Under the pieces are notes generated by a model. That model did no database searches and was not told where the DNA came from. It saw only the letters and a program-made list of their open reading frames with translations. This document shows positions 9,434 to 19,886 of a DNA stretch of 64,000 bases, piece after piece; position 1 is the stretch's first letter; every line of letters starts with the position of its first letter. Source of the DNA: Pantoea endophytica (GTDB taxonomy: Bacteria > Pseudomonadota > Gammaproteobacteria > Enterobacterales > Enterobacteriaceae); assembly GCF_002858935.1 (NCBI RefSeq), contig NZ_PJRT01000001.1:62001-126000 (forward strand), given 5' to 3'. The position numbers and the translations under genes are program-made.

Positions 9434-10402
9434 ATGCACGTTTTGATTGTTAAAACCTCCTCGATGGGAGACGTGCTGCATACCTTGCCAGCGCTCACGG
9501 ATGCGATGCAGGCGATTCCAGGCATCAAGTTTGATTGGGTGGTTGAAGAAAACTTCGCTCAAATCCCCGCCTGGCATCCGGCGGTGGATAGAGTGCTGCC
9601 AGTGGCGATTCGCCGCTGGCGCAAGCACTGGTTCGGTAGCCAGCAGCGTGAAGAGCGTGTGCAATTTAAGCGTGAGCTGCAATCGCGTCAGTATGATGTG
9701 GTGCTGGATGCACAAGGTTTGATCAAAAGCGCCGCGCTGGTAACGCGCCTGGCAAAAGGCGAGAAGCACGGGCAGGACAGCCGCAGCGCACGCGAACCTT
9801 TCGCCAGCTGGTGGTATGACAAACGCCATGAAATCAACAAGCAACAGCATGCCGTCGAACGTACGCGCGAGCTGTTTGCCAAAAGCCTCGGCTATGAAAA
9901 GCCTGCAACGCAGGGCGACTACGCGATTGCCGGCCATTTCCGCTCTACGCTGCCCAATGACACGCAGCCTTATCTGGTGTTTCTGCATGCTACCACGCGT
10001 GATAACAAACACTGGCCGGAGTCACACTGGCGTGCGCTGATTGAGTTAGTTCAGCCAACAGGATTGCGCGTGAAATTGCCGTGGGGCGCAGAGCATGAAC
10101 ATCAACGCGCACAGCGTCTGGCCGAAGGCTTCGACCATGTTGAGGTATTGCCTAAGTTAACGCTGGAGCAGGTAGCGCAAGAATTAGCTGGCGCGCGAGC
10201 GGTGGTGTCGGTAGATACCGGTTTAAGTCATCTGACGGCAGCGCTGGATCGTCCGAATATCACGCTGTACGGCCCAACCGATCCCGGTCTAATTGGTGGC
10301 TATGGCGAGAATCAGTACGTGCTGCGCCCTGCAGAAGGCCACAGCATGGCGGATATTCAAGCCATAGATGTCGCAACAATGATTAAAGAAATCACGGTAT
10401 AG
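9434..10402 (+). CDS. waaC: LPS heptosyltransferase I
   Basis: GT9 enzyme adding the first heptose to Kdo2-lipid A. The 322-aa protein begins MHVLIVKTSSMGDVLHTLPA, the WaaC signature, with LDAQGLIKSA and SVDTGLSHLTAALDRPNITLYGPTDPGLIGGYG later. The ribosome site CAGGAG lies inside the end of waaF. In E. coli waaL follows directly; here the next gene is a deacetylase on the opposite strand, so the three-gene heptose operon probably ends here. Confidence 0.97.
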   Translation: MHVLIVKTSSMGDVLHTLPALTDAMQAIPGIKFDWVVEENFAQIPAWHPAVDRVLPVAIRRWRKHWFGSQQREERVQFKRELQSRQYDVVLDAQGLIKSAALVTRLAKGEKHGQDSRSAREPFASWWYDKRHEINKQQHAVERTRELFAKSLGYEKPATQGDYAIAGHFRSTLPNDTQPYLVFLHATTRDNKHWPESHWRALIELVQPTGLRVKLPWGAEHEHQRAQRLAEGFDHVEVLPKLTLEQVAQELAGARAVVSVDTGLSHLTAALDRPNITLYGPTDPGLIGGYGENQYVLRPAEGHSMADIQAIDVATMIKEITV

Positions 10403-10421
10403 TTTTATAACGTACCGTAAT

Positions 10422-11393
10422 TTAGCGTGACTGGTCACTTTTCTTTAAAAGCGCGTATTCTGTTAGCGTCATGCCCTGAGTACGTGGTTGTAACCAGCTA
10501 AATAGCTGCTCTAAATCATCGTAAAGGTGCTCAATATCAGCCTCATTTTTAAACGTGGGGCTGCCATCGGGCATAAATTCTGATGAATGCAGCATGAACT
10601 CAACGTAATCATTTCCCTGGCTAAGTGTTTGCTCAACCACCTGTTTCATCTGCTGCACATTGCCCCCCACCGGACGTAGCCAATTAACAGATGGACCGCG
10701 CTTCTTGCCGCGCATGTCATTCCACGCTTTTTTTAGCTGATTAGTGAAAGCGCCATAGCGGTACTGAATGCTCATCGGCAACTCCAGCAACGGGCTGTCA
10801 CCCGCGCGGGAAATATCACTAACATCAAGGTAATAGGCATGATCCGGGAAACGGCTGTAATCGGTGCCGCCTTTACCTTGCGGCGCGCCGGATGAATTGC
10901 GCCAATCCACGCGAGGTGTGACGGAGCAATCAACTAAATAACCGTTGTCGATCAATGCTCGGGCGTAAACTTCATTAAAAGCCCAGCGTCCGGCACGATG
11001 ACTGGTCATCTTCTGCCGAAAAGCGCTTTCCAGCAAATCGGTCATGTAAGCGACCTTGTCGCGCAGGATATTTTCTGGAAATTCAATCAAATAAGGCTGA
11101 TAGCGCCAGTCATCATCGGTCAACGCGTATTCCGGCGGGCTATACCATGCATGAAGATGCATGCCGATTTCACCTTGCCCACGCGCCAGCAGATCGCGAC
11201 CAAATTCAACATACGCCGCATCGCTCGCCATTTCGTAATTCGTTAGCCAGTTGGGTTTAAAACCGTATTTCTCACATAAGGCTTGAAAGCGCGGCAGAAA
11301 CTGAACATTTCGCGTGGTAACCTTGCCGCTGCGATTGCGCCAAAGATTATCGCCTTCAGTATCGAGAGTGATTAAAAACGCAGGCTTATCCAT
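10422..11393 (-). CDS. WalW-like polysaccharide deacetylase in the LPS core locus
   Basis: 323-aa cytoplasmic protein with NodB-like deacetylase features: an N-terminal ITLDTEGD with the metal-site Asp, IGMHLHAWYSPP with paired His, and SHRAGRWAF matching the third motif. No signal peptide is seen, which suggests a cytoplasmic sugar substrate such as the growing core. In Klebsiella the core locus encodes a deacetylase (WabN) that removes acetyl from a core GlcNAc added by WabH. This gene, facing a WabH-like transferase, may do the same job, but this is inference. It is convergent to waaC and divergent from the next gene. Confidence 0.75.
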   Translation of the reverse strand: MDKPAFLITLDTEGDNLWRNRSGKVTTRNVQFLPRFQALCEKYGFKPNWLTNYEMASDAAYVEFGRDLLARGQGEIGMHLHAWYSPPEYALTDDDWRYQPYLIEFPENILRDKVAYMTDLLESAFRQKMTSHRAGRWAFNEVYARALIDNGYLVDCSVTPRVDWRNSSGAPQGKGGTDYSRFPDHAYYLDVSDISRAGDSPLLELPMSIQYRYGAFTNQLKKAWNDMRGKKRGPSVNWLRPVGGNVQQMKQVVEQTLSQGNDYVEFMLHSSEFMPDGSPTFKNEADIEHLYDDLEQLFSWLQPRTQGMTLTEYALLKKSDQSR

Positions 11394-11693
11394 AACTTAT
11401 CCGATAAAATGAGCACTTTCTCATCGCTATGGTACGCAAGCCCATGAATGAGGGCAAACTTTTCATTTGCTGCAGTGAGCAGATGTTGGTAGCAGTATAA
11501 TAGCGGTTAAACTAGAGTAAATTAGAATGCACATCGGCCCTAATACGCAGAATACTCATCTTAAGAGCAATGCGTAATGTCTGAAGCCAAACATACCTAA
11601 TAAATTGATTTATCTTATATTCAGTCCTGTTTTATCAGGGGATGATAGATATTTTGTCATACAAAACAGGCTGGCGATTAGGAGCAAAAGAAT
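11394..11693. other. Divergent intergenic region in the core locus
   Basis: These 300 AT-rich bases separate the minus-strand deacetylase from the plus-strand GT4 gene and hold no credible gene. A perfect TATAAT lies at 11496-11501 on the plus strand, but the hexamer 17 bp upstream (CAGTGA) is poor. An AGGAG ribosome site (11680-11684) serves the TTG start at 11694. The stretch should hold promoters in both directions. Confidence 0.6.
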
Positions 11694-12836
11694 TTGTCGA
11701 AGCGCATTCTGATGGTAATTGATGGCCTGCCGGGCGGTGGCGCCGAAAAAGTTGTTCTGACGCTGGCTGAAGGTTTTATCAGCCAGGGGCATCGGGTGTC
11801 GCTCTTCTCCTTACGCAAAGTCTGTGAATATCCCATTCCTGCAGGCGTTGATTATCAGACCGTGATTGATAAAAGCTCACGGCCGTGGCGCAAACTGACT
11901 GAAACCCATCGTCGTGCACATTTGCTTGATGAATCCGTGCGCCAAAGCGAAGCGCTGCACGGAAAATTTGATTTGGTCTTGTCTAATCTGCATAAAACCG
12001 ATCGGATTGTCCGCTATGCGCGTGCGCTGGATGCCAGTAAAACCTGGTATTGCCTGCACGGCGTTTTTTCAGCCTCCTATCTTGCGCGCAAATCAGGTTT
12101 CTCTTTGTGGCTTAAGCGGCTGAAAATTCGCGATACTTATCGCGGCAAGCAGCTTATCGGTGTCTCGCAATATGTCATTGATGATGTGATTCAAAACATC
12201 GGGGTGAAGCCAAGCAAAGCACAGGTCATCTTTAACCCGTTTGATTTCGAACTTATTTCCCGCCTGGCCGCAGAACCGTGTCCACTTGCCGGAAGCAATT
12301 TTGTGCTGCATGTGGGGCGTTTTCATGAAACCAAGCGCCACGATCGCTTGCTGGCCGCCTATGCTCAAAGTGGCATCACGGCTCCGCTGGTGCTATTAGG
12401 TCAGGGAAGCGAAAAAATCACGGAAAGATTACGCCAGCAAGCCATCGATTTAGGCATCGCGGAGCGCGTACGCTTTGAAGGTTTCCATAAAAATCCTTAC
12501 CCATGGATTCGCCACGCTCGCTTATTAGTGGTGAGTTCAGACAGCGAAGGTTTTGGCAATGTACTGGTCGAAGCTTTAAGCTGCGGCACGCCGATAGTGA
12601 GCACTCGCTGCCCTGGCGCACCATCAACTATCATGAGCGGAGATCTTGCACGCGGGCTAGCGGATTTGAATGCGGATTCACTGGCGCAGAAAATGCACGA
12701 GGTTTATGCCGCTCCGCCTGATTTGCAACATCTGGACTTAAGCATTTATAGTCTCAAGGTTATTTGTCAGCAGTATTTGCAACTGGCAGAAGTGGAAGAA
12801 CCACTATTTTCAGGCACTGAGCACGTTTCAGGTTAA
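11694..12836 (+). CDS. GT4 glycosyltransferase, WabH-like LPS core enzyme
   Basis: 380-aa GT-B glycosyltransferase. It begins LMVIDGLPGGGAEKVVLTLAEG, has LSNLHKTDRIV in the acceptor half, and FVLHVGRFHETKRHDRLL, VRFEGFHKNPYPW and the EX7E motif SSDSEGFGNVLVEALSCG in the donor half. The start is TTG at 11694, chosen for AGGAG nine bases upstream; the next in-frame ATG (11712) has no ribosome site. It resembles, as far as I can judge by eye, the Klebsiella/Serratia WabH group, which adds GlcNAc to the GalA of the outer core. The divergent deacetylase supports that idea. The exact sugar is not proven. Confidence 0.75.
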   Translation: MSKRILMVIDGLPGGGAEKVVLTLAEGFISQGHRVSLFSLRKVCEYPIPAGVDYQTVIDKSSRPWRKLTETHRRAHLLDESVRQSEALHGKFDLVLSNLHKTDRIVRYARALDASKTWYCLHGVFSASYLARKSGFSLWLKRLKIRDTYRGKQLIGVSQYVIDDVIQNIGVKPSKAQVIFNPFDFELISRLAAEPCPLAGSNFVLHVGRFHETKRHDRLLAAYAQSGITAPLVLLGQGSEKITERLRQQAIDLGIAERVRFEGFHKNPYPWIRHARLLVVSSDSEGFGNVLVEALSCGTPIVSTRCPGAPSTIMSGDLARGLADLNADSLAQKMHEVYAAPPDLQHLDLSIYSLKVICQQYLQLAEVEEPLFSGTEHVSG

Positions 12837-12840
12837 CAGG

Positions 12841-12871
12841 TCCCCATGTCGGTGTGGCCGTATCATGGGGA
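12841..12871 (+). promoter_or_regulatory. Hairpin overlapping the start codon of the GT9 gene
   Basis: Perfect 8-bp inverted repeat TCCCCATG (12841-12848) and CATGGGGA (12864-12871) with a 15-nt loop. The right arm contains the ATG at 12865. In mRNA the stem would bury the start codon. No clear Shine-Dalgarno lies in the loop. Confidence 0.5.
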
Positions 12872-13989
12872 TAAAAACGTTGACGTATGTGATTCTCTTT
12901 TTACTCTTTTTGCCGGTCAAATGGGTGATGAAAATCTTCCATGGCCGAACCGGTAAAAATCTGGTGATTCAAACAGCCAAAATCGGTGATTTCATCAATA
13001 TCACTCCGCTGTTAACTCATTTGGGGAAAAGCGACGCACTGTTAAGCAATAGCGTTGCCGCGCTCGCTTCGCGCGATAACACGCTGGAAAATATTTGGTA
13101 TATCGAAGAGCATCGCTCCGGCCTCATTAAGAAAATTAAACTGGTCTGGCAACTGCTCAACCGTTACGACAACATCTATCTGTTACATCCCACCAACCTC
13201 AACCTGTTCATTGCCGCTTGCTGTAATGCCAGCAACAAACAGTTTCTTTCCAGCTACCGCCGCAAAGGTTATCAGGGATTGTTTTATCTCACCGCAAGCG
13301 GTGTGGTGGAGCATGAGAAAAATACTCTGACGCTGGAAAATTACCTAAAACTCGCCGATCGCTCGTTCACTAAAGAGAGTTATCCGAAGCATGCGACACA
13401 ACCACTTTGGCACCCCAACTCGCTGCCGGATGAAATATTCCAGCATGATGGCATTCGCATTGGCATCAGTATCACCGCAGGCAATCAGGCAAAAACCATT
13501 CCACCGAAAATCTGGCAGCGACTTTTTGACCACTTAAGCGATTTACCCTGCCAGTTTTATGCCTTTGGCGCACCGAATGAACAATCACGCTTGCAGGAGC
13601 TGTATAAAGTTGTCGGCGCGCGCGCGAACCTGACAAGCCTTGTCGGCAAAGTGCCGTTGGAGGACGTCCCTGCGGTCATTAGCGAGATGGATTTCTATAT
13701 CGCGTCAGATTCCGGCAATGTCTATATTGCCGATGCGCAACAAGTGCCGATCATTTTGATTTACGGCCCATGTTGCGTCGAAGAGCAGCGGCCGCTGGGT
13801 GATGTGTTGTTGATTGGCCCAAATCATATTGCGCCCTCATCCTTTGTTTTCGCCGCGCAGTACAAATTTATGCATCCTACTGAACAGCTGTTTGAACTGG
13901 ATCAGCGGAAGCTTGACGATATTCACGATTTTATTAGCACGCGGCAGCAACAACGCCTGGCGCGACGGAAGAACATGAAAACAGCATGA
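12865..13989 (+). CDS. Membrane-anchored GT9 (heptosyltransferase-family) protein
   Basis: 374-aa member of glycosyltransferase family 9. Residues about 5-23 form a hydrophobic N-terminal segment (YVILFLLFLPVKWVM), which the typical WaaC, WaaF and WaaQ proteins lack. The GT9 core then starts NLVIQTAKIGDFINITPLL. The C-terminal half has ISITAGNQAKTIPPKIW, then ASDSGNVYIADAQQVPIILIYGP, equivalent to the D-S-G donor motif of heptosyltransferases. The ATG is weakly preceded by ribosome-binding bases and lies in a hairpin. The stop overlaps the next gene by 4 bp. Position suggests addition of a core heptose or a related sugar; the specificity is unknown. Confidence 0.75.
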   Translation: MGIKTLTYVILFLLFLPVKWVMKIFHGRTGKNLVIQTAKIGDFINITPLLTHLGKSDALLSNSVAALASRDNTLENIWYIEEHRSGLIKKIKLVWQLLNRYDNIYLLHPTNLNLFIAACCNASNKQFLSSYRRKGYQGLFYLTASGVVEHEKNTLTLENYLKLADRSFTKESYPKHATQPLWHPNSLPDEIFQHDGIRIGISITAGNQAKTIPPKIWQRLFDHLSDLPCQFYAFGAPNEQSRLQELYKVVGARANLTSLVGKVPLEDVPAVISEMDFYIASDSGNVYIADAQQVPIILIYGPCCVEEQRPLGDVLLIGPNHIAPSSFVFAAQYKFMHPTEQLFELDQRKLDDIHDFISTRQQQRLARRKNMKTA

Positions 13990-14987
13990 CAACGCAGCCC
14001 GAAAGCTCAGCCCCGTTACTCAGTCTCATTATTCCTATGTTTAACGCAGGCAGCGATTTTGCTGCCTGTGTGCAAGCGCTGCTGGCTCAAACTCTCACCT
14101 CACTGGAAATTATCATTGTCGATGATGGTTCCACTGACGGTTCGGGGGAGCGTGCTGATGCTTATGCGCAGCAGCATCCCCATGTTCGCGTTATCCATCA
14201 GACCAATGGCGGCGTATCGCGCGCGCGTAATGCGGGCTTAGCGGTGGCGCGCGGTAAGTACGTTTCGTTTCCGGATGCTGACGACACCATGGATGCCGCG
14301 ATGTATCAAACGCTGGTTGAGATGGCGGAGCGCGACAACCTTGATGCCGCACAGTGCAACGCGGAATGGTTTTTCAAAGCCAGCCAGCAAGTAAAACCGC
14401 TGATTCCGCTCGATCGCCTCACCAGCACCGAGGTACTGAGCGGCCCTGAGTGGCTTAATAAGGCGCTGCAAACGCATCGCTACATGCATGTGGTTTGGCT
14501 GGGCATTTACCGCCGAGAGTTGATCGAACAGCTCAAACTCTACTTTGAACCCGGCCTGCATCATCAGGACATTCCATGGACCACCGAGTTCATGCTCAAC
14601 GCACAACGTGTGCGTTACACCGATAAAGTGTTGTACTGCTACTACATGCATGATGCTTCCATCAGCAACCGTAAGCGCACCGGCCAGCGTAATGTGGAAT
14701 ATCAGCGTCACTACCTGAGAATCGCGCAGTTGCTGGAAGAGCTCAATGCACGCTACCGTCATAAGGTAAAAATCTACCCGGCATTTCACTACCAGATTAC
14801 GCATGAGGCGCTCAGCGTCTGCCACTGTATCCGACGCGAACCCGAAGAGAGCGCACGTCAGGCGATGATTGCCGATCTGTTCGCTACGCAAACTCACCGG
14901 CGCATGCTGCGTAACGCGCGCGGTATAAAGCAATGGTATCAACTGCTGCTGTGGCTAAGCCGGATTTACCGCTGGCGCAAGAAATAA
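13986..14987 (+). CDS. GT2-family glycosyltransferase of the LPS core locus
   Basis: 333-aa GT-A enzyme. Motifs: LSLIIPMFNAGSDF, IIIVDDGSTDGSG for the nucleotide, NGGVSRARNAGLAVARGKYVSFPDADDTMD with a DADD metal site, then HHQDIPWTTEFML near residue 193, where the acidic residue is probably catalytic. The C-terminus is basic (IYRWRKK), fitting peripheral membrane contact. Translation is coupled to the GT9 gene by an ATGA overlap. It probably extends the outer core. The family covers many sugars, so no substrate is assigned. Confidence 0.8.
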   Translation: MTTQPESSAPLLSLIIPMFNAGSDFAACVQALLAQTLTSLEIIIVDDGSTDGSGERADAYAQQHPHVRVIHQTNGGVSRARNAGLAVARGKYVSFPDADDTMDAAMYQTLVEMAERDNLDAAQCNAEWFFKASQQVKPLIPLDRLTSTEVLSGPEWLNKALQTHRYMHVVWLGIYRRELIEQLKLYFEPGLHHQDIPWTTEFMLNAQRVRYTDKVLYCYYMHDASISNRKRTGQRNVEYQRHYLRIAQLLEELNARYRHKVKIYPAFHYQITHEALSVCHCIRREPEESARQAMIADLFATQTHRRMLRNARGIKQWYQLLLWLSRIYRWRKK

Positions 14988-15060
14988 GCGCCGCGTCCGG
15001 CTTTCACGCCTTTGGGGTTTGCCTTACAATCAGCTGACTGAATTCTGAGATCATTTGAGT

Positions 15061-16137
15061 ATGGCAAGCCCGATTCCAGACCAATTTGCACCGAAAAATA
15101 TTCTGCTGATCAAGCTGCGTCATCACGGCGACATGCTGCTGACCACGCCCGCGATAAACGCGCTGCGCCAACGCTATCCTCAGGCGAACATCGACGTTCT
15201 GCTCTACAAAGAAACCCGTCCAATGCTGGAGGCGCACCCGGCCATTCGCCAGTTGCACATCATCGATCGCAACTGGAAGAAGGAAGGCGGCTGGCAAAAA
15301 TTCCGGCATGAAATGGCCCTGCTTTCCGCGGTGCGCGCGTGCCATTATGACCTGGTGATTAACCTCGCCGATCAGTGGCGCAGCGCCATCATTACCGGAT
15401 TCTCTGGCGCGCCGGTGCGTATCGGTTTTGCCTTCCGCAAACGTGATAACGCCTTATGGCGCTGGATGCACAACCATCTGGTCAGCACGGAAGATCATCA
15501 TCAGCTGCATACGGTTGAACAGAATATGGCCGCGCTGAAGCCGCTGGGCATCGGCGGCGCCGGCGCAAAAGCCTCGATGCATTTCAGCACAGCCGATCAA
15601 CAAATAGTGCAGGATGTACTGGCTCATCATGCGGTGAAAATGCCGTTTGTTGTGCTGCAACCCACTTCTCGCTGGCTGTTCAAATGCTGGGAAGATGAAA
15701 AAGTCGCACAGCTAATTGATGCGCTCGCTGCCGAAGGCCGCACCGTGGTACTGACGGCGGCGCCGGACCAGAAAGAAATGGCAATGATCGCCAATATTCA
15801 ATCGCTGTGTCGCAGCCACAACGTGGTGTCGCTGGCGGGAGAATTATCCTTGCCGCAGCTGGCGGCGCTGATTGACGCGGCACAGCTGTTTATCGGCGTA
15901 GATTCTGCGCCGATGCACATGGCCGCCGCGCTGGAAACGCCGTGTCTTGCGCTGTTTGGACCCACCAAGCTGCAACACTGGCGTCCGTGGGGCGATCACA
16001 ATCGCGTGATTTGGGCCGGTGATTATGGCCCGCTACCCTCGCCAGACGACATCGATACCAACACGCAACAGCGCTATCTTTCTGCCATTCCCGTTGAGGA
16101 TGTGGTGGCTGCCGCCCGGAGTTTTTTGCATGAGTAA
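15061..16137 (+). CDS. waaQ: LPS heptosyltransferase III
   Basis: GT9 enzyme that adds the branch heptose III onto heptose II. The 358-aa protein has NILLIKLRHHGDMLLTTPAINAL, very like E. coli WaaQ, then LVINLADQWR, VVLQPTSRWLFKCW and GVDSAPMHMAAALETPCLALFGPT. ATG 15061 is preferred, with TGAGA ten bases upstream; an in-frame TTG at 15055 would add two residues. A TACAAT -10 at 15025-15030 lies just upstream, so the gene may start its own transcript. It overlaps wabG by 8 bp. Confidence 0.93.
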   Translation: MASPIPDQFAPKNILLIKLRHHGDMLLTTPAINALRQRYPQANIDVLLYKETRPMLEAHPAIRQLHIIDRNWKKEGGWQKFRHEMALLSAVRACHYDLVINLADQWRSAIITGFSGAPVRIGFAFRKRDNALWRWMHNHLVSTEDHHQLHTVEQNMAALKPLGIGGAGAKASMHFSTADQQIVQDVLAHHAVKMPFVVLQPTSRWLFKCWEDEKVAQLIDALAAEGRTVVLTAAPDQKEMAMIANIQSLCRSHNVVSLAGELSLPQLAALIDAAQLFIGVDSAPMHMAAALETPCLALFGPTKLQHWRPWGDHNRVIWAGDYGPLPSPDDIDTNTQQRYLSAIPVEDVVAAARSFLHE

Positions 16138-17263
16138 GTTACGCCTGGCGATTGTCCGGCAGAAATACCGCCCAGACGGCGGCGCCGAACGCTTTATCTC
16201 GCGTGCGCTGGAAGCGCTGGACGGTGAGCAGCTCGATCTCAATATCATCACTCGCAGCTGGCAGGGCACGCCGAATCCGGCCTGGCATCTGCACATCTGC
16301 AATCCAGCGAAGTTCGGTCGCATCTCGCGCGAGCGCGGTTTTGCGCGTGCCGCGCGTGAATGCTGGGAACGCGAAAAGTTCGATATTGTGCAAAGCCACG
16401 AACGCATCGCCGGTTGCGATATCTTTCGTGCGGGTGATGGCGTGCATCGCGTCTGGCTGGAGCAGCGCGCGCGCATCGTGTCGCCGTGCCAGCGCTTAAG
16501 CGCCCGCCTCAGTCCTTATCACCGTTATGTGTTACAGGCGGAAGCCGACATGTTCAACGCGCCGTCGTTGAAAGCGGTGATCTGTAACTCAGAGATGGTG
16601 AAACAGGATATTTTGCGACACTTCAGGCTTGATGCCAGCAAGATTCATGTGATTCACAACGCGATTGATAGCCAACGCTTCCAGCCAGCCAGCGAAGCGC
16701 TGCGTCATGCAGCACGTCAGCAGCTCAAACTGCCGCAGGATGCCACGGTGATGATTTACGTGGGTTCGGGCTTTGAGCGCAAAGGCTTAAAAGCGGCGAT
16801 TGAAGCGGTGGCGAAAAGCGATCGCTATCTAGTGGTGGTCGGCCAGGATAAGCAGCTGTCGCGCTATCAGCAGCTGGCAAACCAGCTCAATTGCCTCGAT
16901 CGCTTACGCTTCGTCGGCGTGCAGCAGGACGTGCAACCGTTCTACCATGCAGCCGATGCGCTGCTGCTGCCCACGCTTTATGATCCCTTCCCAAATGTGG
17001 TGCTGGAAGCGATGGCTTGCGGCCTGGCGGTGATCACCAGCACCGGCTGCGGCGGCGCGGAGTTTATCACCGCGGGTCAGGAAGGTTTTGTCTGCGATGC
17101 ATTAGATATCAACGCGTTAAACGAAGCCGTACTGGCAACACCGGCGCTTTCACACAATTCTGCCATGGGCGAAGCCGCACGTCGCAGAATTGAACCTTAT
17201 GGTCCGCAGCGGCTGGCGCAAGCGCTGACCTCGCTGTATCAGCAAGTGCTGCAGACCAGCTGA
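16130..17263 (+). CDS. wabG: LPS core GT4 transferase WabG (galacturonosyltransferase type)
   Basis: 377-aa GT-B enzyme. Its N-terminus LRLAIVRQKYRPDGGAERF is the pattern I associate with Klebsiella/Serratia WabG, which adds GalA to heptose II, rather than E. coli WaaG. Further motifs are SHERIAGCDIFRAGDGVHR, VIHNAIDSQRF, IYVGSGFERKG, VVGQDKQ and DPFPNVVLEAMACG (EX7E). The start ATG 16130 lies inside the waaQ end (8-bp overlap), so waaQ-wabG is translationally coupled as in those genera. The longer in-frame reading from 16019 is antiparallel chance within waaQ. Confidence 0.85.
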   Translation: MSKLRLAIVRQKYRPDGGAERFISRALEALDGEQLDLNIITRSWQGTPNPAWHLHICNPAKFGRISRERGFARAARECWEREKFDIVQSHERIAGCDIFRAGDGVHRVWLEQRARIVSPCQRLSARLSPYHRYVLQAEADMFNAPSLKAVICNSEMVKQDILRHFRLDASKIHVIHNAIDSQRFQPASEALRHAARQQLKLPQDATVMIYVGSGFERKGLKAAIEAVAKSDRYLVVVGQDKQLSRYQQLANQLNCLDRLRFVGVQQDVQPFYHAADALLLPTLYDPFPNVVLEAMACGLAVITSTGCGGAEFITAGQEGFVCDALDINALNEAVLATPALSHNSAMGEAARRRIEPYGPQRLAQALTSLYQQVLQTS

Positions 17264-17348
17264 CGAAGTGGTATGAGCAGGCGGTTAATTTCTGATAACA
17301 TGCCGCCTTTCATCTGTTTTTTGACGCGATTCTGTCGTAACGGTAACT

Positions 17349-18623
17349 ATGACGACTCTATACACAGCCTTGCTCTACCTGATTCAGCCACTAATCTGGT
17401 TGCGCCTGTGGCTGCGCGGTCGAAAAGCACCGGCCTATCGTAAACGCTGGGCAGAACGCTACGGCTATTGCAGCGGAAAAGTGCTGCCACATGGCATTGT
17501 GCTGCACTCGGTTTCCGTCGGCGAGACGCTGGCGGCAGTGCCGCTGGTGCGCGCGTTGCGCCACCGCTATCCAACGCTGCCGATTACCGTCACCACCATG
17601 ACGCCAACCGGCTCCGAGCGTGCGCAGTCCGCGTTTGGCAAAGATGTACACCACGTTTACCTGCCCTACGATCTGCCAGGTTCGATTAACCGTTTCCTCG
17701 ATACCGTCGATCCGCGACTGGTGATCATCATGGAAACCGAGCTGTGGCCCAACATTATCCGTATTCTGCATCAGCGCAAGATTCCGCTGGTGATTGCCAA
17801 CGCGCGCCTGTCTGAGCGCTCGGCCAAAGGCTACAAGAAACTCGGCGGCTTTATGCGCGACCTGCTGCAGCGCATCACGCTGATTGCCGCGCAAAACGCC
17901 GAAGATGGCGACCGTTTCCTCAGCCTTGGCCTGAAACGTTCGCATCTCACCGTTACCGGCAGCCTCAAGTTTGATATCTCCGTAACGCCAGAGCTGGCGG
18001 CAAAAGCGGTCACGCTGCGTCGTCAGTGGGCGTCGCGTCGTCCGGTGTGGATCGCCACCAGCACTCACGAAGGCGAAGAGGCAATTGTGCTCGATGCGCA
18101 TCGACGTCTACTGCAGCAGTTCCCCGATCTGCTGCTGATTTTGGTGCCGCGCCATCCGGAACGTTTCAAAGATGCCTGCGACCTGACACAAAAACGCGGC
18201 TTCAGCTTTATCCTGCGTAGCAGCGGCGAAATTCCATCAAGCTCCACGCAAGTGGTCATTGGCGACACCATGGGCGAACTGATGATGCTGTACGGCATCG
18301 CCGACCTCGCCTTTGTTGGCGGCAGCCTGGTTGAGCGCGGCGGCCACAATCCGCTGGAGCCGGCCGCGCATGCTATTCCGGTGCTGATGGGCCCGCACAT
18401 CTGGAACTTCAAAGATATCTGCGCCAAGCTGCAGCAGGCCGAAGGGCTGATTACCGTTACTGACGTGGTATCGCTGCAGAAAGAAGTCGCTAACCTGCTG
18501 CAGGATGACGATTATCGCCGCTATTACGGCCGTCATGCTGTGGAAGTGCTGCATCAAAATCAGGGCGCATTACAGCGTCTGCTACAGTTACTCGAACCTC
18601 ATTTACCGCCGCGAGCTCACTAA
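17349..18623 (+). CDS. waaA: 3-deoxy-D-manno-octulosonic acid (Kdo) transferase
   Basis: Bifunctional Kdo transferase adding two Kdo residues to lipid IVA at the inner membrane; an essential step of LPS assembly. The 424-aa protein has an N-terminal membrane anchor (LYTALLYLIQPLIWLRLWL), then SVSVGETLAAVPLVRALRHR, TMTPTGSERA, METELWPN, ANARLSERSAKGY, STHEGEE, LVPRHPERF and GGSLVERGGHNPLEPAAH, all typical of KdtA. It lies 85 bp after wabG and 3 bp before waaE. Confidence 0.97.
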   Translation: MTTLYTALLYLIQPLIWLRLWLRGRKAPAYRKRWAERYGYCSGKVLPHGIVLHSVSVGETLAAVPLVRALRHRYPTLPITVTTMTPTGSERAQSAFGKDVHHVYLPYDLPGSINRFLDTVDPRLVIIMETELWPNIIRILHQRKIPLVIANARLSERSAKGYKKLGGFMRDLLQRITLIAAQNAEDGDRFLSLGLKRSHLTVTGSLKFDISVTPELAAKAVTLRRQWASRRPVWIATSTHEGEEAIVLDAHRRLLQQFPDLLLILVPRHPERFKDACDLTQKRGFSFILRSSGEIPSSSTQVVIGDTMGELMMLYGIADLAFVGGSLVERGGHNPLEPAAHAIPVLMGPHIWNFKDICAKLQQAEGLITVTDVVSLQKEVANLLQDDDYRRYYGRHAVEVLHQNQGALQRLLQLLEPHLPPRAH

Positions 18624-18626
18624 TTC

Positions 18627-19885
<1,259 letters not shown>

Positions 19886-19886
19886 C

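Noticed and set aside
12846..12956. A 36-codon frame starting at ATG 12846, before the GT9 gene
   Set aside because: It has a modest AGGT upstream, but it overlaps the GT9 gene out of frame, is short and has no recognisable features. The hairpin is the better explanation for this sequence.
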